Assembly (NCBI RefSeq): GCF_006494535.1
Contig: NZ_VHIQ01000001.1
Location: 498,736 to 562,735, forward strand
Direction of reading: 5' to 3'
Source of the DNA: Paucihalobacter ruber
GTDB taxonomy: Bacteria > Bacteroidota > Bacteroidia > Flavobacteriales > Flavobacteriaceae
Length of the DNA stretch: 64,000 nt
Positions 8,732 to 17,909 of the stretch are shown here, in pieces. The position numbers and the translations under genes were made by a program. Below the pieces are notes generated by a model, which was not told where the DNA came from, did not search any database, and saw nothing but the letters and a program-made list of their open reading frames with translations. How positions within the stretch are numbered: position 1 is the stretch's first letter; each line of letters begins with the position of its first letter.

Positions 8732-9313
8732 CTAGGCTGCGATGTCATTCAGCTTCTTTACCTGAGATTTTGAAATATCTAACGTTACTGCCCATTGCAG
8801 TACTTCGAGCGCCACCACCAAACGGTGTTGCCCTTTTAACTCTGTTAAGGTGCCGCGCATGCCTTTAAACTGTCCCTGGGTGACCTCCACCCAATCGCCT
8901 TCACACAAATGGGGACCACCCATATCAAGCTGCACCTCGTTGCCACTCCAGGCCTTGGCCAATAAGAGCAGGTTGTTAATTTCGTGCCATTTTACCAGTG
9001 CCGGTTGTCCGAACTCTTTTAAAACCCCCTGTACCAAGGCATATTGGTATAAAGCCGTTATGTTCTCTATGCTATTTTCCACAAACACCACTCCTGGAAT
9101 GAGTGGCAGCTCTACCTTTTTCTTGCGGTCTGACCATTGTCTTAGGGTAGTGTAGGTAATGGCATAACAGTTAATGCCATGAGCCGAGAGTTGCTGCGCC
9201 AGTTTTTTCTCGGCGCGTGGCTTGGTTTTGACCACCAGCCATTGCTGTGATTTTAAAGCCTCTTGACTATCTTGGGGTGATTTGGTATATATGGCAGGTG
9301 AATTATTTAACAT
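8732..9313 (-). CDS. UpxY-family transcription antiterminator (NusG-like)
   Basis: A 193-aa NusG/RfaH-like protein. The NGN domain begins with WLVVKTKPRAEKKLAQQL and carries LPLIPGVVFV. A C-terminal KOW segment reads EGDWVEVTQGQFKGMRGTL. In Bacteroidota, UpxY proteins encoded first in capsule operons bind RNA polymerase and let it read through the long operon. Position at the head of the polysaccharide operon agrees. I chose the ATG at 9313 because an AAAGGAGA sequence lies about 11 bases before it. A GTG at 9340 would add nine residues. It is expressed from the TATGTTTG promoter at 9470-9500, giving a leader of about 150 bases. Confidence 0.88.
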   Translation of the reverse strand: MLNNSPAIYTKSPQDSQEALKSQQWLVVKTKPRAEKKLAQQLSAHGINCYAITYTTLRQWSDRKKKVELPLIPGVVFVENSIENITALYQYALVQGVLKEFGQPALVKWHEINNLLLLAKAWSGNEVQLDMGGPHLCEGDWVEVTQGQFKGMRGTLTELKGQHRLVVALEVLQWAVTLDISKSQVKKLNDIAA

Positions 9314-9469
9314 GCTAGGTTCATCTCCTTTAAAAACCACTAGAGACGGTTGTTTTTTTATTGATTTGACCTGAATAATTTGCCGTTGTTGTCATTGATA
9401 TGGGGTCAATAATTTACAAAGCAAAATGATGATTTTTAACAAGCTAATTTTCTTTAAAACAATATTTGG

Positions 9470-9500
9470 CAAACATAAGCCATATAATTAAATGTTCAAA
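9470..9500 (-). promoter_or_regulatory. Promoter for the polysaccharide operon
   Basis: On the minus strand, TTTG (9497-9500) is followed after 19 bp by TATGTTTG (9470-9477). This is an exact match to the Bacteroidota -33/-7 consensus TTTG and TAnnTTTG. Transcription would start near 9463 and leave a leader of about 150 bases before the antiterminator ATG. It is the best promoter match seen in the window. Confidence 0.65.
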
Positions 9501-10689
9501 GTGATTGATTTAATCTTTGTGTTTTATTCGGTGAAATTTTCCGTTCATTTTTTCATGACTATTGAGTCATTACAGTTGTAAAAGCCATCTATTCCAAAAA
9601 AAAGAATTAATAAGTCAACTCAAAAAAATAAATAATCAAATGCGTCAGACTAAAACCATAACCTCTAATCAAACGGCCTTCAAAACTTCAAACCAAATTT
9701 TTTTGCCTACCCCTTGGGCTAGGGTAGAGACAAAAAAACGAACTCAAATAAGTAAATATTAACCGTAGTTAACAAAAATCACTCCCTAAAATAAATGGAT
9801 TTTAATTAAACTTTAAACAATTAATAGTTACTGTAGGCATTGACAAAATAACAGTTAATTAATTTCTATAAAAACATCATTTGATAGATTTGAGCCGAGA
9901 GGCGTCCTGGAGAGAATTAAACCCCATGACAAGGGTGTAGCAAGAATAACCCAGACAGGCACTCGTTACAAACGCCTGCGCGCCTCTGGTGGGAGCGCCA
10001 GGGGCGAGTTTATATTGAAGAGCACATGTTCTGACTCGATGAGATTGCTTCACCCTTTGGGTTCGCAATGACTCCCGTTTGTTGAGGTTTTGGCTTTGGA
10101 TTCAGCACCAAACAAAGCGTTGAAAACATCCGCCAACTGCGTTGGGGACAAGCCACCAATCAAAGAAAAGAACATAGGCGAACCCACCCGACCCGTTATG
10201 AGTAAACACCAATGGCAATCCCACCGACCCTATGCAGAACTAGCGAGCTAACTAAACGAAGTTAACCATTACAATCTGGAAGTCATGATAATCATTATAA
10301 ACCCTGATAAAAATCCTTAAGAAAAAAGCGAGCGTTGCGCAGCAAGTTCCTCATAGGGTCTTGATTCCTGCCTGCCGGCAGGCAGGTTTGTTGGTTCGTT
10401 TTTTTGATCAAGCAAAAAAATGAACAAGAAAATATTTAAAACTCCAAATCGACCTTCAACATAAACATTCTCCTTTAAACTCTGAATTTATTTTTAAGAA
10501 TATATGTTCTGACTCGAGGAGATTGCCACACCCCAACAAGTTGGGGTTCGCCTGTCTGCCGACAGGCAGGCAATGACTTCCGTTTGTTGAAGATTTGGCT
10601 TTGGCTCAATCTAATTCAGAACTCAACAAACACACAACAAACAACAGAAAACCCATCCACCAACTCCGTTGGGGACGAGCAACAACCCA
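9501..10689. other. Long gene-free, repeat-rich intergenic region
   Basis: About 1.2 kb without a supportable gene. The left part is AT-rich unique sequence. From about 9886 on it is a mosaic of dispersed repeats: a GGCACTCGTTACAAACGCC element (from about 9958), the 10045-10438 composite repeat and a third partial copy at 10520-10690. Short open frames here start at TTG or run through repeats and show no protein-like pattern. Confidence 0.6.
10045..10438. repeat. Composite intergenic repeat, copy A
   Basis: This block matches 14850-15256 over most of its length. It begins GATTGCTTCACCC, passes GGCTTTGG, an ATAGGCG segment, CTAGCGAGCTAACTAAAC, GCGAGCGTTGCGCAGCAAG and TCATAGGGTCTTGATTCCTG, and ends after ATGAACAAGAAA. 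It includes the 20-bp palindrome CCTGCCTGCCGGCAGGCAGG at 10367-10386. No open frame is conserved between copies, so it looks like a non-coding dispersed element rather than a gene remnant. Confidence 0.75.
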
Positions 10690-10690
10690 T
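10520..10690. repeat. Composite intergenic repeat, partial copy C
   Basis: A shorter copy carries only the left part of the composite: GATTGC, a CAATGAC…CCGTTTGTTGA segment, GGCTTTGG and, further on, CCGTTGGGGACGAGC. It contains two small palindromes, CCCCAACAAGTTGGGG (10531-10546) and CCTGTCTGCCGACAGGCAGG (10551-10570). It ends at the stop of the DUF6266 gene. Confidence 0.6.
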
Positions 10691-11352
10691 CAAACCACCA
10701 CACTACCCGCATAGGTACTCATAGCAGCACGCTGCTCATGCGGTCTGTAAAACCCTAGCCAAACATGTGTTACCGCACCAGTCGCATACATCCCCAGTTG
10801 CAAGGTCACTTCACCCTCGGCTCTTACCGCCAGATCATAACGGATATTGGTTATAGAACGTTCCGGTGTGTGGGTCACTATAATCAGGGCATCATCGCCA
10901 TAAGCCATGGCCTGATCACTGTTATTGGTCCAGCTAAGGCGTATTTCCTGTGGCGCGCTCCCGGGTTGCCTGCCTGTCGTCAGACAGGTGAGTTGCACAC
11001 CGGTAGCCGGACGCAAATCGCCAAAACTGATGAGTGCTTTGGGGTAATCGATGGTAAAAGAATCATTCACGGGTATGACCACCTCACGCAAGTAATACGA
11101 TTTCGCCGCATGAAACCCCGATTTTTGAGATGCAAACGGCACATAAGCCTCTTGCAACAAGCGTTTCAACGGTTTTAAAAAGTCCATCACCGTCGTCATT
11201 TTTAAGCGTTGTCGCTCCTGAAGCACACTGGGCTTCTTCTTGGTGGGTGTAGGTACCATACTTATATAGGCACCGTTTTTACCCTTTTTAAACACCAATT
11301 CACCAACCTTTCCTGATAATTCTCCAAACGGATTTTTAACAATTCTGGCCAT
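10690..11352 (-). CDS. DUF6266 family protein
   Basis: A 220-aa protein with the DUF6266 opening MARI…NPFGELSGKVGELVFKK and a central FHAAKSYYL segment, then a beta-rich C-terminal half. The family is widespread in Bacteroidota and has no established function. No signal peptide is visible. It is isolated between repeat arrays and has no operon partner. Odd: residues around TCLTTGRQPG are encoded by a copy of the dispersed CCTGCCTG-type palindrome (10969-10988), so a repeat seems to have inserted in frame. Codon use is more GC-rich than its neighbours. A shadow frame overlaps its 5' end and is not counted. Confidence 0.8.
   Translation of the reverse strand: MARIVKNPFGELSGKVGELVFKKGKNGAYISMVPTPTKKKPSVLQERQRLKMTTVMDFLKPLKRLLQEAYVPFASQKSGFHAAKSYYLREVVIPVNDSFTIDYPKALISFGDLRPATGVQLTCLTTGRQPGSAPQEIRLSWTNNSDQAMAYGDDALIIVTHTPERSITNIRYDLAVRAEGEVTLQLGMYATGAVTHVWLGFYRPHEQRAAMSTYAGSVVV
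10969..10988. repeat. Dispersed GC-rich palindrome inside a coding region
   Basis: CCTGCCTGTCGTCAGACAGG is an imperfect palindrome of the same family as 10367-10386, 10551-10570, 15144-15183 and 32375-32396. Here it lies in frame inside the DUF6266 gene; the other four copies are intergenic. Confidence 0.7.
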
Positions 11353-11882
11353 ATCTCATAAAATTTAAGTGATTCATACGCCATCAACCCCCAAGGGATC
11401 CTTCCAGTATACATCCGGCATACTTCAAGCCTTGGCCCACTCTTAATCGTAGTTTCTTCGATATTTTTACGATAAAGGCACGTCATATATACAATATACG
11501 ACTAAACATCGAAGCAGCTACGTATAAATATCGGTGTTTCTTAGAACAACATCCGAACCAATCCCCTGCCCATCCCGAAGACGAGCCAAGGGCCCATCCT
11601 CTCTTTCAACATGATATAAATGTAATAAAATAACGGACAGCTCCTGTGTTGTTTACAGCTTAGTTATTAACAAGTTATTCCCATTTTTCAACCGGCTTAG
11701 CCCAAAAACCATAAAAGGTATTACCGATTATCACTTCTCAAACAGGCCATACCATCAAAAGCTCTAAAGCCACACTCAACAATTATTTATCAACACGAAA
11801 ACGTTTGCGGATTATTTTTTGTCTTTTAAATTATAATTTTATAAAATAATTCCTTCTGAAACTTTTTAAAACAACAATAAAA
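11353..11882. other. Gene-free region between divergent genes
   Basis: About 530 bp between the DUF6266 gene and the first T9SS gene. I see no convincing gene, exact promoter or hairpin terminator. The last 70 bases are strongly AT-rich and probably hold the promoter of the secreted protein gene. Confidence 0.4.
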
Positions 11883-14726
11883 ATGAATAAGTATTTAGTG
11901 AGTATAGCCGCAGTTTTTTTTTGTATTGTTTTTAGTTATGGACAAACACAACAAATATTTTGGCGTTCTGAAGCTGTAAATGGGGAATGGTTTGAGGCCA
12001 ATCCTTGCGGAGAAATTGGAACATCTAACTCTCAATGGTTTTACCCACATTTTGGAGGTAATACGTCGAGAAACGCACCTAATTGTTTCGGAATATATGA
12101 TTTAGTTTTTGGCAACAACCATGAACTAATAATGAATAATAGCGAAAGTTTTTTCAACATAAATCGAATTACTTTTGATGGTAGTAATACGAATACCCGA
12201 ACGCTAAATGGCCAAGGAATTGATTTAAGAAATGAAGGTATTAATATCCCTATAATCAGAAACTTAAGTGTTGGAAGCCATATTATAAATATACCAATTG
12301 CCTTACAGAATTCCCCAGTAGAATTCAACCCAGTAAATGGCAACTTAACCTTTTCTAATACTATCTTTAACAATGGTAACTTTATTGATGTTTTTGGCAA
12401 TAATGGCAATATTCTAAGATTATCCGGTAATGTACAAGGCACCGGTGGTATAGCGCTCAAACAAAATTCAATCATTGAGATTGCCGGAGCCATGACCTAT
12501 ACCGGCGGCACAGCCATAGAAGCTGGCACTTTAAGAATTGAAGCGGGAGGAGATTTATCAAATGATACGGCAGTAACTATTTCTAGTAGTGCTACTTTTG
12601 ATTTAAATGACCAAAGCATCACAGTTCGCTCTGTATCAGAAACCGCATCAGGAAACGGTGGAACCGTAGATTTAGGATCGGGTACGTTAACTGTTGCCGG
12701 TGGATGGTCCGGCGAGTTATTTCAAAATACCATAACTGGTAGTGGCAATATTGTAAAAAATGGTAGTGGAACATGGTCTCTTTATGGCACAAATACCTAT
12801 AGTGGCACTACCACAATTAATGGCGGCACTTTAAAATTACTCAATAGTTCACCTAATAGTGACATCACCATAGAAACCGGTGGTACTTTGATTATTGAAG
12901 GTAGTAGTGAAATTACCGTCAAATCAGTTAACATTCAATCCGGAGGTTTACTTCAAATTAATGGCGGGCAAAGCCTAAAAATCACGGGGGATTTGATAAA
13001 TAATGGCACTGTTAATTTATCGCTTTCTTTAGGTGGCGACTTAAAAGTAGGCGGCAACTTTACCCAAAACGGTATCTTAACCAACAACGGTCGCGCCGTG
13101 TTTTTTGATGGGACAGGCGCACAAACAGTTACGGGCAGCTCTTTACCTTTAAGCTTTGACTATGTAAGAGTGGATAAATCAGGTACTACCCTGAGTTTTG
13201 CAGAAGATGTAGTGGTAACCCAGGTAAACGGCGGTGTGGGCTATGAACAAACCAACGGTATTGTTACGGTTGCAGCAGGTAAATCGCTTACGGTACAAAA
13301 TGGTGGTAATTTTGACATAGTTGCAGGAACCTTTACCTTAGAATCCAACAGCACTTCTTATTCCAGTTTAATCGTTAATAATGTTACCAACACCGGTGGC
13401 AGCATACAATACAACCGCTATACCAACGCCATTGGCTCAGGAACTACCGGTGGCAACGATTTGGTAGCACCGCCTTTGGGCGGACAAGCCTTTGGTGCTT
13501 TTGCTACTACTAACGACGGTGTTTTAGCGGCTTCAGGCGACCTGCGTGCTTTTGCACCCTTCAACAATGGCGCAAATCCCGGAGCTTATCAAAATTACAA
13601 TGTTGTAACCGATGCCGCTACTGCCTTGCAAGCCGGCCAAGGATACCGCGCGGCGGCCGGTGCGACTCTACTATTTACCGGTGATGTAACTACCGGCAAT
13701 TTAAGTGTGGGCATCACAGCACCAACCGGCACTTTTGGTGAATGGAACCTGATAGGCAATCCGTATCCCTCTTACATTGATATTGGAGCGTTTTTAAATC
13801 ATGCAGCATCAGGCACCTCCAATATTGACTTAATGAAAAATGCCTCGGGTATTTATGGTTACGACGGCGTCGCTACCGACGGCTGGGATGTGATTACCCT
13901 TGCCAACGCCGGCACCAGATTGATGGCACCCGGACAAGGATTTTTTGTAGCGGCCGATGCCGATGAAAGCTTAGAATTTACCCCTGCCATGAGAAGAACC
14001 GGAAGTTCAGATGATTTTATTCCCGGACGCAGTGCCCCGCTTACCTATTTAAAACTCAAAGCTTCCAACGGTCAGCAAAGCTATAAAACCGACTTTTACT
14101 TTAACCAAAATGCCACAACAGGCTTCGATGCGGGCTACGATGCGCGTACCTGGGGCAACCAAAGCAGCGGTTTTATCCTCTATTCTCATTTGGTAACCGA
14201 TAATACAGGAATTCCCATGGCATTACAGGCTTTGGGTATGGATGATCTTAACGATGTAAGCATTCCGCTGGGCATCAACGCAGCATCGGGCAGTACCTTA
14301 GAATTTAGTATTTTGGAATCGCAATTACCGACCAATACGCAGGTGTATTTAGAGGATTTGACTAATAATACCATTACCTCTATTACCAACACCAGTTACA
14401 GTGTGAACCTTAACCAACCGGTAAGCGGCACCGGACGTTTCTTTTTAAGATTCACCACCGGTACCCTTGGCATTGGCGACGATACGGCCAACTCATTAAA
14501 CATCTATCATGATGCGGCTGCACAAAACATTGTTATTGCAGGACAATTAAGTGCTAACACTCAGGCCTATCTATACGATTTACAAGGTCGAGCAGTTAGC
14601 GCCACCGCCCTAAGCGCAGCCCAATTAGATCAACGTATAGATGTAAGCAGTCTCAGCAGCGGTGTATATGTGCTTAGCTTTGATAATGGCAACACACGCA
14701 TTAGTAAAAAACTGATGATTAGATAA
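11883..14726 (+). CDS. T9SS-secreted protein with autotransporter-type beta-strand repeats
   Basis: A 947-aa protein. Residues 1-20 are a signal peptide ending SYGQ. The middle holds beta-helix repeats of the autotransporter-associated type, such as GGIALKQNSIIEIAGAMTYTG and TNTYSGTTTINGGTLKLL. From about residue 513 to the end it is colinear with the 718-aa paralogue downstream (NAIGSGTTGGNDL…). The last 75 residues, with LYDLQGR, SSGVYVLSF and a basic KKLMIR end, are a type A T9SS sorting domain. It should cross the outer membrane by T9SS and be anchored or released at the surface, probably as an adhesin. A strong hairpin terminator follows. Confidence 0.9.
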   Translation: MNKYLVSIAAVFFCIVFSYGQTQQIFWRSEAVNGEWFEANPCGEIGTSNSQWFYPHFGGNTSRNAPNCFGIYDLVFGNNHELIMNNSESFFNINRITFDGSNTNTRTLNGQGIDLRNEGINIPIIRNLSVGSHIINIPIALQNSPVEFNPVNGNLTFSNTIFNNGNFIDVFGNNGNILRLSGNVQGTGGIALKQNSIIEIAGAMTYTGGTAIEAGTLRIEAGGDLSNDTAVTISSSATFDLNDQSITVRSVSETASGNGGTVDLGSGTLTVAGGWSGELFQNTITGSGNIVKNGSGTWSLYGTNTYSGTTTINGGTLKLLNSSPNSDITIETGGTLIIEGSSEITVKSVNIQSGGLLQINGGQSLKITGDLINNGTVNLSLSLGGDLKVGGNFTQNGILTNNGRAVFFDGTGAQTVTGSSLPLSFDYVRVDKSGTTLSFAEDVVVTQVNGGVGYEQTNGIVTVAAGKSLTVQNGGNFDIVAGTFTLESNSTSYSSLIVNNVTNTGGSIQYNRYTNAIGSGTTGGNDLVAPPLGGQAFGAFATTNDGVLAASGDLRAFAPFNNGANPGAYQNYNVVTDAATALQAGQGYRAAAGATLLFTGDVTTGNLSVGITAPTGTFGEWNLIGNPYPSYIDIGAFLNHAASGTSNIDLMKNASGIYGYDGVATDGWDVITLANAGTRLMAPGQGFFVAADADESLEFTPAMRRTGSSDDFIPGRSAPLTYLKLKASNGQQSYKTDFYFNQNATTGFDAGYDARTWGNQSSGFILYSHLVTDNTGIPMALQALGMDDLNDVSIPLGINAASGSTLEFSILESQLPTNTQVYLEDLTNNTITSITNTSYSVNLNQPVSGTGRFFLRFTTGTLGIGDDTANSLNIYHDAAAQNIVIAGQLSANTQAYLYDLQGRAVSATALSAAQLDQRIDVSSLSSGVYVLSFDNGNTRISKKLMIR

Positions 14727-14753
14727 TCGCAACAGGTTATAGCATAAAGACAA

Positions 14754-14780
14754 GACAGCCGCTATGGCTGTCTTTTTTTT
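14754..14780 (+). terminator. Rho-independent terminator
   Basis: GACAGCC, loop GCTAT, GGCTGTC, then eight T residues, 27 bases after the stop of the T9SS gene. Confidence 0.88.
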
Positions 14781-14849
14781 GCTGATATGATAGGTGTTAA
14801 GTATATAAGATTTCAAGACTTAAAGATTATATAGATATACCATCGTGTA

Positions 14850-15256
14850 GATTGCTTCACCCTTCCACGCCACAGGCAAAGTTTATCACGCCACAGGCGT
14901 GGCAATGACACCAGTTTTTTGATGCTTTGGCTTTCGGTGCTGTACCAGCCAAGCTATTGTAAACAAACATCAATCAAAGTAAACAACATAGGCGGGCAAA
15001 GCGACCCTATGAAGAACTAGCGAGCTAACTAAACAAAGTTAACTATTATAATCTGGAAGTCATGATAACGTTTATAGACCCTGATAAACATCCTTAAGAA
15101 AAAAGCGAGCGTTGCGCAGCAAGTTCCTCATAGGGTCTTGATTCCTGCCTGCCGCCAGCCTGCCGGCAGGCAGGGCAGGCAGGTTTTTTGGGTAGCCTGC
15201 CTCGAGCTTGTCGAGAGGTCTTGATCAAGCAAAAAAATGAACAAGAAACGATTAAC
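14850..15256. repeat. Composite intergenic repeat, copy B
   Basis: The second long copy of the composite repeat at 10045-10438, with small insertions. One is an extra palindromic run, CACGCCACAGGC…GCCACAGGCGTGG, near its left end. Another is an expanded palindrome cluster at 15144-15183. It also has a GCCTCGAGCTTGTCGAGAGG insertion near 15195. Most of the gap 14727-15632 consists of this copy and a GGCACTCGTTACAAACGCC element at about 15349-15397 shared with 9958-10004. No gene is seen in the gap. Confidence 0.75.
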
Positions 15257-15586
15257 ACTCCAAAACTGCCCTTTAACTAAACACATCATCTTGATATTCT
15301 CTTGAAAGCCGCATTGCAAATGCGCTTATAATCAAAATAATTATAGACAGGGCACTCGTTACAAACGCCTGCGCGCCTGTGGCGGGAGCGCCAGGGTACC
15401 GGAAAAGGGGTGTGTTTCGAAACGAAGAATCGTATCGAGAAGCAAGCCTTCAGTTTGTAAGCAATCATAACATTAGCCTATGTAATTAACTGTTGATAAG
15501 TGCATCTAATGAAAAACTTCCCTAAATTTAATTGAAAAAAAATGGGTAAATAGCAATTTTTTTTATATTCTTGCCGCTTAAAGCAT

Positions 15587-15594
15587 TACCTTTG
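15587..15594 (+). promoter_or_regulatory. Candidate -7 element for the second T9SS gene
   Basis: TACCTTTG matches TAnnTTTG, 38 bases before the ATG at 15633. The nearest upstream TTG is only 13 bp away, shorter than the usual 17-23 bp spacing, so this is a weak call. Confidence 0.35.
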
Positions 15595-15632
15595 TGCCGT
15601 TAACAACAATACATCCTATCAAATCTATTCAT

Positions 15633-17789
15633 ATGAAACAACTTTACATCTTCGTCATACTATTATCGTTCAGTTTTATTGGTTTTGGTCAAACCACCTT
15701 GGTGACTTATGATTTTACCGGGCAGCCGGGAACTCAGGCTACACAGCTCACTGCTACTTTAGGTAGCAATATTACAGCAACTCCAATAAGCCGTGGAACA
15801 CTTGCTACAGGCTCTGCACTAACTAATAGTATGGTTTCCGGCAACTGGCCATTAACAAACAGCATCAATATAGAAACTTATTTTGAATTTAGCGTAACAC
15901 CTACTCCTGGTTATGTTTTAACTTTAAACCAACTAATATTTTCTGACATAAATAGCAGAAATGGTGCCTTGAGTTTCGCTATCCGAACCAATTTTGATGC
16001 ATTTGCTAATGATGTATTTACTGATGCCATACCCTCTGTATCAGGTAATAATAGCGTTACAACACCCCGCAATATAAACCTACCTGCCATTTCGTCTAGC
16101 AATGCTATTACTATTAGAATTTATGGCTACAATAGAGCAAATGGAGCAAATAGAAGTTGGGGCTTGACAAATAACATGCAATTAACCGGTACCGTTACTC
16201 CCATTACTTATGTATACGATAATGGCTGGACACCGGCTAATCCTGAAGGGCTATCTACGAATGTTAATCCTATAGAAATTGTGTCGGGAAATTATACATT
16301 TGGCGCAGATGTTACGTGCGAAAGTATAACGGTATCACCGGGCAGCACAATAACTGTTAACAATGGTGTGCTCATTGAAGCTGTGAATGGAATCAATTTG
16401 CAATCTGTTTCTAATAACTACTCTGGTCTCATTTTAAATAATGGCTTTATAGATGGACCCATAAGATACAGTAGGTATGTGAATGCCATTGGTTCTGGTA
16501 CCACAGGTGGTAACGACCTTATTACTCCTCCACTAAACGGTCAGAGATTTGATCTTTTCGCCAATGCCAATGCCGGAGTATTAGCCGAATCAGGAAATGT
16601 CAGAGCTTGGGCACCTTTTAACAATGCGAGTGGTGTTTATGAAAATTACGACATCTTAACTGATAGATTTACACTTTTGGAATCTGGTCAAGGTTTCCGC
16701 GCTGCAACAATAGGTGGAGCCAATTTGTTATTTACAGGTACGTCTAATAATACCAATTTTGATGCTACCATTACTTCAGAAACAGGTACTTTTGGTAAGT
16801 GGAATGCCATTGGCAACCCTTATCCGTCCTATATTGATATTGATGCCTTTTTAAATCACACCGTTTCTGGCTTAACAAATATTGATAAATTGGCTGCCGA
16901 TGCACAGGCCATCTACGGTTATGACGGATCTGCCACCGATGGCTGGGATGTTATTAATCTGGCTAATGCTGCCGGCAGACTCATGGCGCCCGGACAAGGC
17001 TTTTTTGTAGCAGCCGATACAGGCGGTGCATTCTTGCGATTTACACCGGCCATGCGCACTGTAGGTAGTGGTGACGACTTTATACTTGGGCGCACGCAAC
17101 CATTAACCTTCCTAAAGCTAAATGCTACTAATGGTAGCCAAACCTACAATACTGATATTTACTTTAATGATAATGGTAGTTTAGGTTTCGACCCCGGTTA
17201 CGATGCCAAATTATGGGGTGGCGATACCAGCGGGTTTAAATTGTATTCTCATGTAGTTGAGAATAATATGGGCATTCCACTGGCTTTGCAAACCGTTAAT
17301 ACCAACCATTTAAGTGACGTAATTATTCCGTTGGGAATTAATAGTGCTGCCGGAACTGATGTCACCTTTAGCCTGGCCGCTTTTAATTTACCGGGAACCG
17401 TTGAGGTGTATCTGGAAGATGATGTTAACAACACCATCACCCGTATTGATAACGGAAACTATACGGTTACACTTAACCAAACGGTGAGTGGCACTGGACG
17501 TTTCTTTTTAAGGGTTAGTGGTAGCAGTTTAAATATTGATGACGAAAGCCGTCCTCGTTTAAATATCTATCAACTACCTACCGAAAAGGCCATTGTAATT
17601 GCAGGGGCTATTAACAACAATACCGAAGCCCATTTATACGATATACAAGGCCGTATGGTAAGTACTACTGTATTAAATGCAGCCCAATTAGAGCAGCGTA
17701 TTGATGTAAGTGGTTTGGGTACCGGCGTATATGTATTGAGTTTTGAAAATGGTGCGGAACGCATTTCTAAAAAACTGATGATACAATAA
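15633..17789 (+). CDS. T9SS-secreted protein, paralogue of the 947-aa protein
   Basis: A 718-aa protein starting MKQLYIFVILLSFSFIGFGQ, a signal peptide. I chose this ATG because the longer frame needs a GTG and overlaps the -7 element. Residues about 20-200 form a separate N-terminal domain not found in the 947-aa protein. From about residue 283 to the end the two proteins are colinear for about 435 residues. The C-terminus is a T9SS type A sorting domain (LYDIQGR, GTGVYVLSF, KKLMI). It is probably a surface-exposed or released protein. Its gene lies 120 bp before the small-peptide cassette on the same strand, with only a weak hairpin between them. Confidence 0.88.
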   Translation: MKQLYIFVILLSFSFIGFGQTTLVTYDFTGQPGTQATQLTATLGSNITATPISRGTLATGSALTNSMVSGNWPLTNSINIETYFEFSVTPTPGYVLTLNQLIFSDINSRNGALSFAIRTNFDAFANDVFTDAIPSVSGNNSVTTPRNINLPAISSSNAITIRIYGYNRANGANRSWGLTNNMQLTGTVTPITYVYDNGWTPANPEGLSTNVNPIEIVSGNYTFGADVTCESITVSPGSTITVNNGVLIEAVNGINLQSVSNNYSGLILNNGFIDGPIRYSRYVNAIGSGTTGGNDLITPPLNGQRFDLFANANAGVLAESGNVRAWAPFNNASGVYENYDILTDRFTLLESGQGFRAATIGGANLLFTGTSNNTNFDATITSETGTFGKWNAIGNPYPSYIDIDAFLNHTVSGLTNIDKLAADAQAIYGYDGSATDGWDVINLANAAGRLMAPGQGFFVAADTGGAFLRFTPAMRTVGSGDDFILGRTQPLTFLKLNATNGSQTYNTDIYFNDNGSLGFDPGYDAKLWGGDTSGFKLYSHVVENNMGIPLALQTVNTNHLSDVIIPLGINSAAGTDVTFSLAAFNLPGTVEVYLEDDVNNTITRIDNGNYTVTLNQTVSGTGRFFLRVSGSSLNIDDESRPRLNIYQLPTEKAIVIAGAINNNTEAHLYDIQGRMVSTTVLNAAQLEQRIDVSGLGTGVYVLSFENGAERISKKLMIQ

Positions 17790-17853
17790 GGTGTTATTAT
17801 TAACGCCCTTATTAAATGCCCATCAACAAACATTTTGTAAAGCATTGTTTAAA

Positions 17854-17887
17854 TTGCTTTTAATTATAAATTATTTTATTACTTTTG
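17854..17887 (+). promoter_or_regulatory. Promoter of the small-peptide cassette
   Basis: TTG (17854-17856), 23 bp spacer, then TACTTTTG (17880-17887), an exact TAnnTTTG match. The GTG start of the peptide follows 22 bases after the -7 element, with an AAAGAGA sequence between. This supports the peptide and the two enzymes after it as a separate transcription unit. Confidence 0.5.
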
Positions 17888-17909
17888 AATTTTAAAGAGA
17901 ACATATAGC

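Noticed and set aside
9562-9762. 66-codon plus-strand frame upstream of the antiterminator gene
   Set aside because: TTG start, low complexity, no protein-like pattern.
9877-10068. 63-codon minus-strand frame containing GFNSLQDASRLK
   Set aside because: It runs through dispersed repeat sequence; it might be a remnant of an old gene, but nothing supports a functional product.
11262-11486. 74-codon minus-strand frame overlapping the 5' end of the DUF6266 gene
   Set aside because: It overlaps a recognisable gene in another frame and shows no motif or plausible start.
17790-17807. Weak hairpin GGTGTTA…TAACGCC after the second T9SS gene as a terminator
   Set aside because: It includes a G-T pair and lacks a T run, so it cannot be called a terminator with confidence.
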